Of a DNA stretch of 64,000 nt, positions 12,117 to 22,557 are shown in pieces; position 1 is the first letter of the stretch; each line of letters starts with the position of its first letter. The notes under the pieces are model-generated. The model saw nothing but the letters and a program-made list of their open reading frames with translations, was not told the DNA's origin and made no database searches. The stretch is from the NCBI RefSeq assembly GCF_000321225.1, contig NW_004450404.1, positions 2,335,204-2,399,203 on the forward strand. Direction: 5' to 3'. The position numbers and the translations under genes were made by a program. This stretch comes from Odobenus rosmarus divergens (Eukaryota; Chordata; Mammalia; Carnivora; Odobenidae).

Positions 12117-12144
12117 TTTTTATTATTATGTTCAGTTAGCCAAC
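12117..12144 (-). mobile_element. 28-bp L1 3'-end micro-insertion
   Basis: The bases tattatgttcagttagccaac preceded by T residues are the reverse of the carnivore L1 3' terminus (gttggctaactgaacataata plus A tail). They are bracketed by a perfect 12-bp duplication, gaatccactctt, at 12105-12116 and 12145-12156. The insert is only 28 bases, so reverse transcription stopped almost immediately after priming. No coding capacity. Confidence 0.8.
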
Positions 12145-12156
12145 GAATCCACTCTT

Positions 12157-12807
12157 CTTAACCATGGCCTGAAGCTTCTAGACAAATTAAAGGAAAATAA
12201 GGAGAAAATAGTTGTATCAGTTAGGACTACATTGGACTGTATATAATAGTAACTTTTTATAATGTGAGAAAAATAGTAACTCTGGAAGTAGCAGAGCAAG
12301 ATGCCCCCAGGGACACAGGTTTCTTTTATCTTTCCATTCTGCCGTCCTTGGTCTATAGCCGTCATCTTGAAGGTTGCAAGATGGCTGCTCCATCTGCAGA
12401 CATCATGTCCCCATTCCAGGGAGGAAGAAGGTGAAGGGTGAAGGGTGAAGGGAAAGGTACAGAGTTTGCCCCTTTCTATCAGGAGAGCAATAATAGCTTT
12501 TGGAGAAGCCTCACTCAGTTGACATCTGCTTACATTTTGCTGGACAAAACTGGGTCACATGGACACTAGCTGTAAAGGAGTCTAAGGAGGTATTTTTAAT
12601 GGGACACATTATAGCCCTGAACAATAACAGGCTCCTATCAGTAGAAAAGCACAGAGAATGGAACGACAGCCATCAGTGTCTGGCAAAAAAGTTTAAGACA
12701 GTATCTGTCCTATGTCTACAAATTTGGAGGGTCAAAAGAGACCTTGGACTCATTCTCTACAACTTCGGGGAGACATGCAGAGGAGTATAATGCATAGTGT
12801 CTAGAAC
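12157..12807. other. Unique-looking stretch with a short tandem repeat
   Basis: No gene. A small minisatellite of three tandem gtgaagg-type heptamers lies at 12430-12452. The rest is unremarkable. Confidence 0.5.
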
Positions 12808-12975
12808 TAATGTTTTAGACTATGGAACATGTGTATTTGAATCTTAGCTTGGCTTGTTATCAACTGTGACCTTGAATAGATCATTTTGTTTCTGTTTTCT
12901 CTTGAGTACATTTCTCATGCCTACAGGAGAGGGCTATTTAAGGATCAAATGAAATCATGTTTGCACAATGCCTTT
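12808..12975 (+). mobile_element. MIR SINE, degraded
   Basis: The order gtgtatttgaatcttagctt, tcaactgtgaccttgaatag, tttctgttttctcttgagt, gaggatcaaatgaaatcat follows the mammal-wide interspersed repeat core. It is an ancient tRNA-derived SINE with no function readable here. Confidence 0.65.
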
Positions 12976-13585
12976 CCTCCATTCCCCTACATTACAAATC
13001 CCAGCACACAGACCCCAGCAGGCACACTCTCATGCGTTCAAAGTGGAGAGCAAAATTAGCAGCAGCCCATAAATGAGACAATTTCGATAAAGCAATGCAA
13101 TTCACCTCTTAGTTTACATTCTCCTGCCGTGTGAAGTCAATTAAGTAATGAGACATGATGAAATGGCAACAGCAGCTACCCCGCAATGTCTGGTCTCTGT
13201 GTTTTGATGACATGTAGAAAATGTTCACCTGAAGATGATGAATGTGCTGGCCCCCAGATGGGCTCAGATACTGTGAAGTTCAGAACTTTCCAGCAAATGA
13301 TATAGACCTCAGTTTCTAACAAATATGACATAGTATAGTGCCCAAGTTAAGGGAACAAACAATCCTCAGCAGCTTCTATGCAATTTTTGAGAATGATGAT
13401 GAATGAATTGACAGAAGAACACTGTCTAGGGAAACCAAAAAATTAACATGATCTTTGAAATGGCCCCAATGTCTTTGATCCTCAGCCATGTGTTCTGTAC
13501 TCAAATACACATGAAACCTTACTTAGACTGCTTAGATATTTGACCATTTCTAAGTTCCATATATTTTTACATTTCTATTTAATTC
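12976..13585. other. Unique-looking stretch, no gene
   Basis: No gene or repeat recognised. Composition is typical of the surrounding non-coding DNA. Confidence 0.5.
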
Positions 13586-13600
13586 TATTAAAGTAATCTT

Positions 13601-13792
13601 TTAAAAAAGATTTTATTTATTCATTTGAGAGAGAGAGAGAGAGCACAAGCAAGGGGGAGGGGCAGAGGAAGAGGGAGAAGCAGGCTCCCTGCTCAGCAGG
13701 GACCCCGATGCAGGGCTCGATCCCAGGACCCTGGGATCATGACCTGAGCTGAAGGCAGACGCTTAACCAACTGAGCCACCTAGGCGCCTCAT
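13601..13792 (-). mobile_element. Can-SINE, full length, antisense
   Basis: Reading right to left this is head (ggcgcctaggtggctcagtt), body with the B-box-like gggatcgagccc, CT-rich segment and A-rich tail (tttttaaaagatta side at 13601). It is flanked by a 15-bp target duplication with two mismatches at 13586-13600 and 13793-13807. Pol III-derived; mobilised by L1. Confidence 0.95.
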
Positions 13793-13807
13793 TATTAAAA
13801 TAAGCTT

Positions 13808-14608
13808 ATTCTATATCACAGTTCGGGAGATAAGCTTACTATGCATTTTAAGGAACAAACATTCTCTGACGGTATTGTTGTTAAATGATTAAAATAGTTT
13901 TATAATTTTGAATAGTCTTGACAAAATCTCCCATGGCTAAAGAATTGCATCTGTGGGCTGTGAACTCCATAATCCTTCAAGAGTAGAGAACAGTTATCCC
14001 AGAGCAGCTATCTGTGCTCAGCCACAAGCTAAACACTGTTAAGCTGCTCTAATGGAAGTGTCATTCTAAGGACAGTGTGTGTTCTGTGTGTCTGTCAGGC
14101 CAGTAAATTACACTGTGTTCCAGGGTTGGATGGGTCATTTTGAATGCATCCAGAGCAGGATCCAAAAACTGCATCAAGGAGCAGTGATTGAAGAAAGTAG
14201 GGATGTTTAAACTAGGGAAACAGAAACTAATGGGAAATATGATCACTGTCTTCAGAGAGTTAAATTGCTCTCAGACTCAAAAGAAACAGTTTTACTCTAT
14301 ATTGTTTCAAAGGTCAGAAGTAAGACCAATGAATACAAGTTGCCCAGGGAGGGCATTCAGTTCAGAGTAAGAAGAAACTGTTCCAACAAGGAAATGAGCA
14401 GCCTCATAAGAAAGGAGTTCCTGTGTATTAAATACCCATCTAGAGGCATGGTGATCATCTGTCAGGGATATTGCATTAGGTGGGAGGATAGAATAGATTA
14501 ATCTGAACATCTCTTCCAGCCCTGAGTTGATTCTAACACAGTGCTTGGTGAGTCTGACTTTCCAAATTCAGAAAGAAAACATCTCTAAATTCAGAAACAA
14601 AACATCTT
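13808..14608. other. Unique-looking stretch, no gene
   Basis: Nothing supportable. Open frames reach 78 residues on the plus strand at 14265-14501 but are not recognised. Confidence 0.5.
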
Positions 14609-14633
14609 CAGAGATATTTTTTATTTTTTTGTT

Positions 14634-14669
14634 TTTTTAAAGATTTTATTTATTTATTCATGAGAGACA

Positions 14670-14705
<36 letters not shown>

Positions 14706-14813
14706 CAGGCTCCCAAGGAGCAGGGAGCCCGATGCGGGACTCGATCCCAGGACCCTGGGATCATGACCTGAGCCGAAGGCAGACGCTTAACCATCTGAGC
14801 CACCCAGGCGCCC
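14634..14813 (-). mobile_element. Can-SINE, antisense, with (GA)n
   Basis: A typical antisense carnivore SINE. The CT-rich segment is expanded to a (GA)n run at about 14674-14701. A target duplication beginning cagagat(a/g)tttttta is seen at 14609-14623 and 14814-14828, with about one mismatch. Confidence 0.95.
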
Positions 14814-14828
14814 CAGAGATGTTTTTTA

Positions 14829-16190
14829 GAGAAAAAGATGTTCTTTAGAGAAAACATCTCTAAATCTAAATCTGAGATAGAAGCCATAATGATGTTCCTT
14901 TGTTTTTAGTACATTTTAGGCTTTGAGGATTTTAGAGGATTACTGTCAGGGTTATTATATTCTAGCAGCACAAATAAGCTCTCTTACAGAAGTACCCAGA
15001 GTCCTTTAAGAAGGGTTAGGCTACTGTGTTTTGATGAGTTTTTGGTAAGTGTTCCTCTTTATTATGTGATCCAGAGACATCAAGGTCAAAGTCACAGTTC
15101 CAAATGGGTGCGCACCGAGAAACAAAGGATTTCTTCCATCCACTGCTCACTTTGCCATGTGCACTTTTCTGTCTGCTGCTCTGTGCTCTGAGGAGGGTCC
15201 CATATCTTACCCCCTGGCTTGTAGCTCCCTGTCACAGATGTATGGCATTCCCTTCTGATCTAGAACTTGATCTACAATGGGCCAGAAAGGACTGGATAAA
15301 ACAGAGGCTAGAGGCTGTCAGCTCAGGATCCAGACCAAGGACCCTGACTCTCCCTTCTCCTCCAGGCTCAAAAGGTTTTTTTGCAGAAACAGAAAGGATA
15401 CATCTTATCCGTAACATGAACATAGAATGCCAAGCACAACATGTCTTATATGTGTATTTATTTCATGTGAGTATATAGAATCAGCACAATATAAAAGCCC
15501 TAAGTAAACTTGTCTCCTGCCACCAAAGAAGTGAAGAAGGCTTAAAAATCCTTTAGTGGTCTGAGACAGATCAATACTGAACTGTCAGGCAGGAAATTGT
15601 GGTGCTCTCACACAGCAAGCTCCTCATCACCCGCACCAGACTTGGAGCCAGACAGCCTGACACAGGCTAACATAATGGCCCATAAGCGGTGAATGGCTCC
15701 TTAAATTGCAGCCTAAATTCTCCCACAATATCTCCAACTCAGAAGCCCCTTTGCAGAAGAGGCCTGAGATGAAAGAACACTCAATATTTCCAAACAAGTT
15801 TTAAATTTCCCGATTTGGGTGAATTACATTCCAGAGAACTAAGAGCATGCAAATGAGATGACAGAATCATTGTTTATTTCTTTGGGGAATTGGCAACATA
15901 AAAAGTCACAGAAAACTGAAACAGGAACGAAGACTTTTCAAAGGATGGAAGAGGATAGCTTTCACATAGTATGGTTGGGTGAACTTGATATTGATTTGCA
16001 GAAACGTTCTAGAACACATTATTAGAAGGATAATTTGCATGTACTTAGAAAATGATGTAGCAATCTCTAGGACCCAGCAGGAGTTCATTAAGTCGAATGA
16101 GACTAATTTAATTCTTTCTTTGATCAAGTCCTCATGATAAACCAGGGAATGAGGTAAACAAAATATATATTTTTAAAAACCCATCTCTAT
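14829..16190. other. Unique-looking stretch, no gene
   Basis: No gene or clear repeat. A plus-strand open frame of 124 codons at 15104-15478 starts well but has no recognisable domain and no splice context, so it is treated as chance. Confidence 0.5.
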
Positions 16191-16237
16191 GGAGATGTTA
16201 TTTACATAAAATAAGCCACACCTATTTCAAGTATATA

Positions 16238-16545
16238 TCCCGTTAAATTCCACATATGAGTGAAATTATATGGTATTTGTCTTTCTCTGACTGACTTATT
16301 TTGCTAAGCATTATATTCTCTAGCTCCATCCGTGTCATTGCAGATATTAAGATTTCATTCTTTTGGATGGCTGAGTAATATTCCATTGCGTGTATATGTG
16401 TGTGCGTGTGTGTGCGTGTATGTGTGCGTGTGTGTGTGTGTACCACATCTTCTTTATCCATTCATTAACTGATGGACGCTTGGGCTGCTTCCATATCTTG
16501 GCTATTGTAAATAATGTTGCTATGAACATAAAGGTGCATGACAAA
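16238..16545 (-). mobile_element. L1 twin-priming insertion, inverted 5' part
   Basis: On the minus strand this is the last part of L1 ORF2, ending in the residues SEKDKYHIISLICGI. It is inverted relative to the 3' part that follows at 16546. Outer flanks show a 9-bp duplication aagtatata at 16229-16237 and 16808-16816. A TG-rich microsatellite sits inside it at 16389-16441. Confidence 0.88.
16389..16441. repeat. (TG)n microsatellite in L1 ORF2
   Basis: An interrupted TG/CG run inside the inverted L1 part, at the ORF2 position between tattccattg and taccacatcttc (antisense). An equivalent CA run is found in the L1 at 56472-56504. Confidence 0.92.
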
Positions 16546-16807
16546 CAAGCAAAGGGAAAAAATAAGGGGGGAGGAGGGACAGAGAAACCAAGAAACAGAC
16601 TCTTAACTCTAGAGAACAAACTGCTGGTTACCAGATGGGAGGCGGGTGGGGGATGGGTGAGACAGGTGACGGGGATTAAGGAGGGCACTTGTCAGATGAG
16701 CACTGGGTGATGTATGGAAGTGTTGAATCCCTATGGTGTATACCTGAAACTAATACTGTATATTAACTAACTGTAATTAAAATAAAAACTTAAAATAAAA
16801 AATAATA
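16546..16807 (+). mobile_element. L1 twin-priming insertion, sense 3' part
   Basis: It continues the L1 sequence from just after the ORF2 stop: gaaaccaagaaacagactc, a G-rich tract at 16637-16657, ctgaaactaatactgtatat and an A-rich tail (aaaataaaaacttaaaat). Together with the inverted piece it makes one insertion with almost no L1 sequence lost at the switch point, as twin priming produces. Confidence 0.9.
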
Positions 16808-17265
16808 AAGTATATAGTCTGATGAGTTTTGACAAACGTGTATCCCCATGTAGCCATCACCATGATCAAGATATAGAACATTCTATTCCCCAAAGGTTCC
16901 TTCATGTCCCTTTGCAGCCAAACCTCCCCCAACTCTTGGTCCCAGGCAAGCATTAATCTGCTTTTCGTCACTACAGGTTGGTTTCATTTTTCTAGAATTA
17001 CATATAAACATAACTACATGGTATATAAATTTTTGTGTCAGGCTTCTATTACTCACCCTATTGTTTTTGAAATTTGTCCACGCTTTTGGATGTTACTTTT
17101 ATTTCAAGTCATGGTCCATTGTGTGGATATACCACATTTTGTTTATCTATTCACCCGTTGATGGACATTTGGGATTGTTTTTCATTTTGAGGTATTATGA
17201 GTAAAACTACCAAGAACATTTGTGTGTAAGTTTTGCGTGGATGTATGTTTTAATTTCTCTTAGTA

Positions 17266-18216
17266 AGCAATGATCTCAATGCCAAAGACATTTTAACAGG
17301 TCTTATATGCAACTGTGAACAAGACAGAGATATATGAGCCAAGTACAAGAATTCTGTGTGTGTGTGTGTGTGTCTGTGTGTGTGTATACTCACTTCGTGA
17401 GTGACTATACTTAGAGACTGCTAATTAATGGATCAATGCCAACACAGTGAGAGGTTTCTGCTATGGCACAGGGTTCTATCCTCCATATTCTTGTATTCAG
17501 TGTTCTCATCATGACTTACAGGTCCAGGATCATAAAATTTATATAATTCTGTGAAGCTAGAAGGATTAGCTCATCAATAGCAGATTCAGGCTCCAGAAAA
17601 ATCTTATGATGAGTAAGTAATGCTTTTAAACAACTAAAATTAAATTTGACAGGGGTAAATGGGAGGTATTGGTTATGATTGCCAAGAAACAATTGTCCAA
17701 ATTCAGAGCGAAGGAAACGTGACTCAGTAGCATATGTGTAAAAAAAAAAAAAAAATTGAAGTTTTCGGTGGATAATAGTTTCAATGTCAGTTGACAGTCA
17801 TACTACCAAAGAAACCAAGCTGATTGAGAACTGCAGTAATAAATGTAATGTCCAAATGAAAAAGTAATATTTCTTCTCTAGCCTGTTTTTGTCAGAGCAC
17901 ATGGAGAACATTGGATGGAATTCTGAAACAACACCAATTGAAGAACATACAGAGGAAAGGGGCCGCAATGGTGGTTATTCAGGTCTGTGTTGTATGAAGA
18001 CACTTTGAAAGAATTGGAGATTCTTGTCTGGGTAAAAATGACTTATGGTGGGGGCGAGCAGGATATGGTTACAGCAGCTTTCAAAACTCTGAGGGACTAT
18101 CTCACGTAAAAGGAATCAGATTCACTGTATGGCTCTGAGGGCTAGAATTATGGCTTGGGAGAAGCTACTAGAAGACATAAGAAACAGCACTCCAGCTATT
18201 AAACTTGTCCAAAGAG
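17266..18216. other. Unique-looking stretch with microsatellite
   Basis: No gene. A TG microsatellite with one TC interruption is at 17354-17386, and an A run of about 17 bases is at 17740-17756. Nothing else is recognised. Confidence 0.5.
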
Positions 18217-18230
18217 AAATGTTTATGTTT

Positions 18231-18415
18231 TTTTAAAAGATTTTATTTATTTATTTATTTGAGAGAGAGAGGGAGAGAGAGAGAATGTGTGAGAGAGAGC
18301 ACAAGCTGGTGGGGGGGAGAGGGAGAAGCAGACTCTGGGGCTCATTCCCAGGACCCTGAGATCATGACTTGAGCCCAAAACAGATGCTTAACCGACTGAG
18401 CCACCCAGGCACCCA
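18231..18415 (-). mobile_element. Can-SINE, antisense, left half of inverted pair
   Basis: The tail side starts ttttaaaagattttattt, followed by a GA-rich stretch and the tRNA-like head (ccgactgagccacccaggc). The segment around 18335-18345 is shortened compared with other copies. It abuts head-to-head a second SINE beginning near 18416. Confidence 0.92.
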
Positions 18416-18523
18416 GCATCTGACTCTTGATCTCAGGGTCATGAGTTCAAGCCCTGCACTGGGCCTCATGCTGGGCGTGGGGCCTACCTAAAAAAACAAA
18501 AGAAAAAACAAGCAAAAAAATGT
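18416..18523 (+). mobile_element. Can-SINE, short type, right half of inverted pair
   Basis: Text: gcatctgactcttgatctca, gagttcaagccctgcactgg, catgctgggcgtggggccta, then an A-rich tail interrupted by C and G. It lacks the CT-rich segment and the first 35 or so bases of the head. A weak duplication (aaatgtt before 18231, aaatgta after 18515) flanks the pair. Confidence 0.85.
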
Positions 18524-19819
18524 ATTCTTGCCATATGGCTTTACTGGTGAGTTCTTTCTATTTAGCAAGAAACAGATCATTTTTATGCTACATAAACTCT
18601 TCAGGAATAGAAAAAAAGAGAAAATCTTTCCCATTTATTATTATTACTAAATTTATTTTATGAAATTAGCATTAAACTGATACTAAATCCTGACAAAAAC
18701 TCAAAAACGAAAATTATAGTCTCACCCCAGTATGAGTATAATGCAACAAAATAATAAAGTAGTAAATCAAATTTAATAGCATATTAAAAGAATAACTCAC
18801 CAGGTAACATTATCTCAGGGATATAAGGGTAATATAATATTAGCAAATATATTAATATAATGCATCATACCAGGATGACAAATAAGAGAATCACTTGATT
18901 ATTATAATAGATGCTGAAAAAAGGAGTTGGTAATTCAATAGCCATCTCTGATTTAAAAAATAACTTGAAAAAGGAAAGAAAAACTAGCATAGTGTTCACA
19001 ACAATATTAATCTCAGAATAGCATTAAATATCCAATTAATTGTGGTACCAAAAGAATTATTATTGAACATTGTTTTAGTAATCTGGAAAACCAAAACCAA
19101 AACCCCAAACAACAAATATAAAAGAGAGGTAGTAGAAATCGATATGAAAGAAAGGAAGAAACTCAAATGAATCAACTAAAAATTATTATAATTAGCATAA
19201 TGGCTACATAAAAGCACAAATGTGCAAAAATAGATCTACTCTCTAACAGAAATAACCAGTCAGAAGAGATTTTGGAATAAAAGAATCCACTTGAAATAGG
19301 AACAAAAACATAAATACTAGCATAAACTTAATAAGAAAAGTTTAGGAGCTTTTGTAGGATATAAAAGAAGAGATTAATGAATTGAGAAACCATCATCTTA
19401 ATGGATGGAAACACTCAATACTTTAAATATGTCCTTTCTTCTCTAATTAATATTTAAATTTGATATAAACACAATAAACCCACATTGGAATTTTTTGTAA
19501 CCTGGTAAGATGATTCTAAAGCTCATATGGAATAATAAATGATGAGAAGAGCTGAGAAAATATTTGGGGGGAGGATTATAGTCCCATTCCCATGACAGAT
19601 GTTAAAACCTATTGCAAAGCTTCAATTACTTAAAACATTGTGATCTGTTACAAATGAAACTTCATTTGACAATGCGGACAGGAACTCAATAAATAAAAAA
19701 GGTGGCTAATAGGGACTGCATTTGGGAGAGTGGGGACATCAGTTTCATATCATACTTCACTGGATTTAAAAGAAATGTAGTGCAGAAATACAAACCTTAA
19801 GATACTAGAAGAAAATTTA

Positions 19820-19847
19820 AAGATTTTATTTTTTTATTTATTTGCCA
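19820..19847 (-). mobile_element. 28-bp SINE-tail micro-insertion
   Basis: The insert aagattttatttttttattt plus atttgcca looks like only the 3' tail of an antisense Can-SINE. It is bracketed by a perfect 14-bp duplication, tagaagaaaattta, at 19806-19819 and 19848-19861. The old L1 text continues on both sides. Confidence 0.75.
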
Positions 19848-20528
19848 TAGAAGAAAATTTAGATGGGGAATTACCTAATCCCTAGATGGGAAAAGACTTT
19901 CAAAGCTCATATGTAACAGGAATAATCTCAAAGAGAGAAAAGTTAGATTTGATTTCAGAAAACATGGAAACTTTTTTGTTTCTTTTTTTGTTTTTTTTTA
20001 AGAGCCTTGTGTGGAGGGCTGACATTCAACAGATCACAGCAAGGGCGTTGCCCTGCTACCTCATTTAAGCTGTTTTAGGTCAAAAATTGAAAGGAAAAAT
20101 GGCAAGATGAGAATTTTCCCCATAAATATAATAAAGGACTTATCAGTAATTTGTAAAAGTGATAAGAAATACCACAAGAACCAGAAGAAAAAGTGGTAAA
20201 TGGTATGGACAGTTTACAAAAAGGCGAGACAAGTGATCAGCAAAGAGGCAGAAAAAAGTTAACCTCACTGGAAACTGAGGTAATGAAAATGGAACCAGTA
20301 AGTGCAATTTTCTCTTAGGAATTTAACAAGTTTCTAAAAGGATGAAAATCCTCATTGTCAGCAAGGGTGTAGTGGAAGACACTCTTGCATTCTCCTGCTA
20401 TGAGTATGTACAGCCTCTCTGGAAGCAAGAGATATTAAAACCCTAAAAATGTTGTCGTCCTTTAAAAAAGTGATTCCTCTTCTAGAAATGATCCAAAATG
20501 CAGATAAAGACTTAGGTACAGAAGTATT

Positions 20529-20728
20529 TTTTAAAGATTTTATTTATTTATTTGACAGAGAGAGAGACAGAGAGAGGGAACACAAGCAGGGGGAGCAGCG
20601 AAGGGAGAGGGAGAAGCAGGCTCCCCACTGAGCAGGGAGCCCCCGACTTGGGGCTTGATCCCAGGACCCTGAGATCATGACCTGAGCCGAAGGCAGACGC
20701 TTAACCGACTGAGCCACCCGGGCGCCCC
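20529..20728 (-). mobile_element. Can-SINE, antisense, perfect 21-bp target duplication
   Basis: A complete carnivore SINE with all parts intact, inserted in an old L1. The duplications at 20508-20528 and 20729-20749 are identical over 21 bases, beginning agacttaggtacagaag. This implies a recent insertion, so it may be absent from close relatives. Confidence 0.97.
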
Positions 20729-21358
20729 AGACTTAGGTACAGAAGTATTGATTTCAGCATCTGTTCTAAGGGTATAGAAAGGAAGCAATACAAATGTTCA
20801 ATAACAAGGGAAGAGTTAAGCAAATTTTGGTACATCCATATGTCAGGAACATTACGTAGCCTTTAAAATGTGTTTATAAAGGTATTTTTAATGGTGTGGG
20901 GAAATGCTTATGATGTAAAAAAAAAGTGAGGTGGAAATATATGTACACACAGAGTATATTTTCAAACATCTTAAAATGACACAGACAATTGGGCAAAAGA
21001 AGATGCCCACAGTGTCAACTCTGTGTGGCAGAATTATGGAGTAGTTTGTTGCAATCTTTGTGCTTCCCCATTTTTTCCAAAATCCTTATAATGCATATAT
21101 ATTTCTCTTATCAGAAAAAAATATTTTAAGATAAAAATTAGTTTTCAATGAAGCTTTAAAAAGCTATCAAAAGGAAAAAGATAAGAATCATAATGTATCA
21201 AGGTTTTTTCACACTTTCTGACAGGTTCATTTTGAACGTGTTGCATTTGCGATGCCAGTAGAATCCTGGTGAGCACAGCCAGTTGGCAAATAGAAATACT
21301 AGTTAGAGCTTGGAGGAGCAATATGGGTTGTAAATAAGTGCAGAGACATCAGCATACA

Positions 21359-21515
21359 CATGTAACCTTAAACAATTTAGCTCCTCTGATTCTGTTTCCT
21401 CTTCAATAAAATGTGGATGATAATGGTCACCAATAGGGCTGTTGTAAGAACGAAATGAGCTAATATAGGTACACCACCTAACCTGGTACATAAATGTTCG
21501 TTATTATCATTGCTA
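21359..21515 (+). mobile_element. MIR SINE fragment
   Basis: The order ctgtttcctcttcaataaaa, gatgataatggtcaccaata, gggctgttgtaagaacgaaa, tgagctaatataggtac fits the 3' half of MIR. It is diverged, and the 5' half is missing or unreadable. Confidence 0.65.
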
Positions 21516-21574
21516 ATTTTATTCTCATGGACGACAGTAACCCCGAGATAATGGTTAAGGTGAGGCAAGAAGAC

Positions 21575-21975
21575 AGCAGCAGCTGTCATTGTCCTGCCCA
21601 TGTCCCTCAGCGCTTCACATCCTGCGCATACCAGCCTGACTTCCAGCTATTGGCACCTGCAACTCTCTGCTGGCGGGCAGGTGAGAAGTGCCAGGGAAGG
21701 AATACAGCCCTCAACCAATAACTGATGGGATCAGTAGCTAGAGCTTTAGCTCTCTCACTCTACAAACAGGGTAATTCTGAGGCTTGTGTTCCACAGTGGG
21801 ATTATGCCCCAGTTGCCCATGGTGGTAACTGGCTTGATAGGACACCCTTTGTTGGCGGCTTTCCCTTACCTGTTCATCTCACCTCCCTACTCCCCTACTG
21901 GGATCATCTCCCTAATGAATCATTTGCATATAAATCCTTGTCTCAGGGTCTGCTTCTGGGAGAACTAAAATCAGG
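21575..21975 (+). repeat. Ancient interspersed repeat, family A copy 2
   Basis: It shares gtcctgcccatgtccctcag with the copy at 48395. It then has ctcaaccaataactgatggg, gtaattctgaggcttgtgt, ctactgggatcatctcccta, and ends cttgtctcagggtctgcttc tgggagaac. It reads like a mammal-wide non-coding repeat; the class is undetermined. Confidence 0.55.
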
Positions 21976-22009
21976 ACAGCCAAGGATGAAACCTGGTCTA
22001 CAATAACAT

Positions 22010-22390
22010 TCAAGGGATGATCAGCGGAAGAGAAGCCTGTGATGAAACTAGGGAAGGAATAGATTGGGAGAGGCACTGGAAAACTTTGGAAAGTATGGTC
22101 TAAAAACCCAAAGTAAAGGAGTCCCCCAAGTAAGGTAGGAGGAAAGCATCAAATGCTATGGAGATGAGATGTAAAAAGAACTGGAAACTGTCCATCTGAG
22201 TTGGCATCTATGAGGTGCTAGGTGACCTCTGCCAGGAGATTTTTGGTATAGTGGTGGAAGAAACCAGATGGCAGTGGGTTGAGGAAGTGAATGGGAGGTG
22301 AAAAGCAGAGGCAGCGAGTGTAGGCTATTCATTTAGGTTGTGAAGGGGGGTGGGGGAGAAAGAGACAGGGGTAGATAACTAGAGGCACAC
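22010..22390 (-). mobile_element. L2 LINE fragment, antisense
   Basis: Plus-strand text such as gcatcaaatgctatggagat, ggtgctaggtgacctctgcc, gcagtgggttgaggaagtga and gcagaggcagcgagtgtagg corresponds to the reverse of the mammalian L2 element. No open frame is kept. It is a separate copy from the one at 22771 because it covers a more 5' part of L2. Confidence 0.65.
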
Positions 22391-22557
22391 AAGGAAATCT
22401 TTAATCTCCCATCTTTAAGATGGAGAACTTGGGTATACTCTAGTTTGATGGTGAGAGAAAAAGAATCAACAGAAATGTAGTTGAAAAACCATATTATTCT
22501 TGGTATGATGCTTTAACCATCACCATATTCCAAGAGTTCCCCAATATTCTCATCCTC

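Larger units (their letters stand above)
16191..17265 (-). mobile_element. Ancient L1 3' part, antisense, split by a younger L1
   Basis: The outer pieces are 16191-16237 (gttatttacataaaataagc) and 16808-17265 (gatgagttttgacaaacg, catcaccatgatcaagatat, accacattttgtttatctat, ttgatggacatttgggattg). Together they are the reverse of an old L1 3' UTR and ORF2 end. The younger L1 at 16238-16807 inserted between them. The coding sense is lost. Confidence 0.8.
18640..21140 (+). mobile_element. Long, heavily degraded L1, sense
   Basis: A-rich text in the L1 coding orientation. Recognisable pieces include ataatagatgctgaaaaaag (RT A-motif zone, about 18903), aaagctcatatggaataata (about 19520-19540), acctattgcaaagcttcaat (about 19608-19627) and 3' UTR-like text to about 21120. 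No frame of useful length is left. It hosts a 28-bp micro-insertion at 19820 and a SINE at 20529. The left edge is uncertain. Confidence 0.72.

Noticed and set aside
12430..12452. Three gtgaagg heptamers as a minisatellite
   Set aside because: Too short to be a meaningful array; reported only as a local simple repeat.
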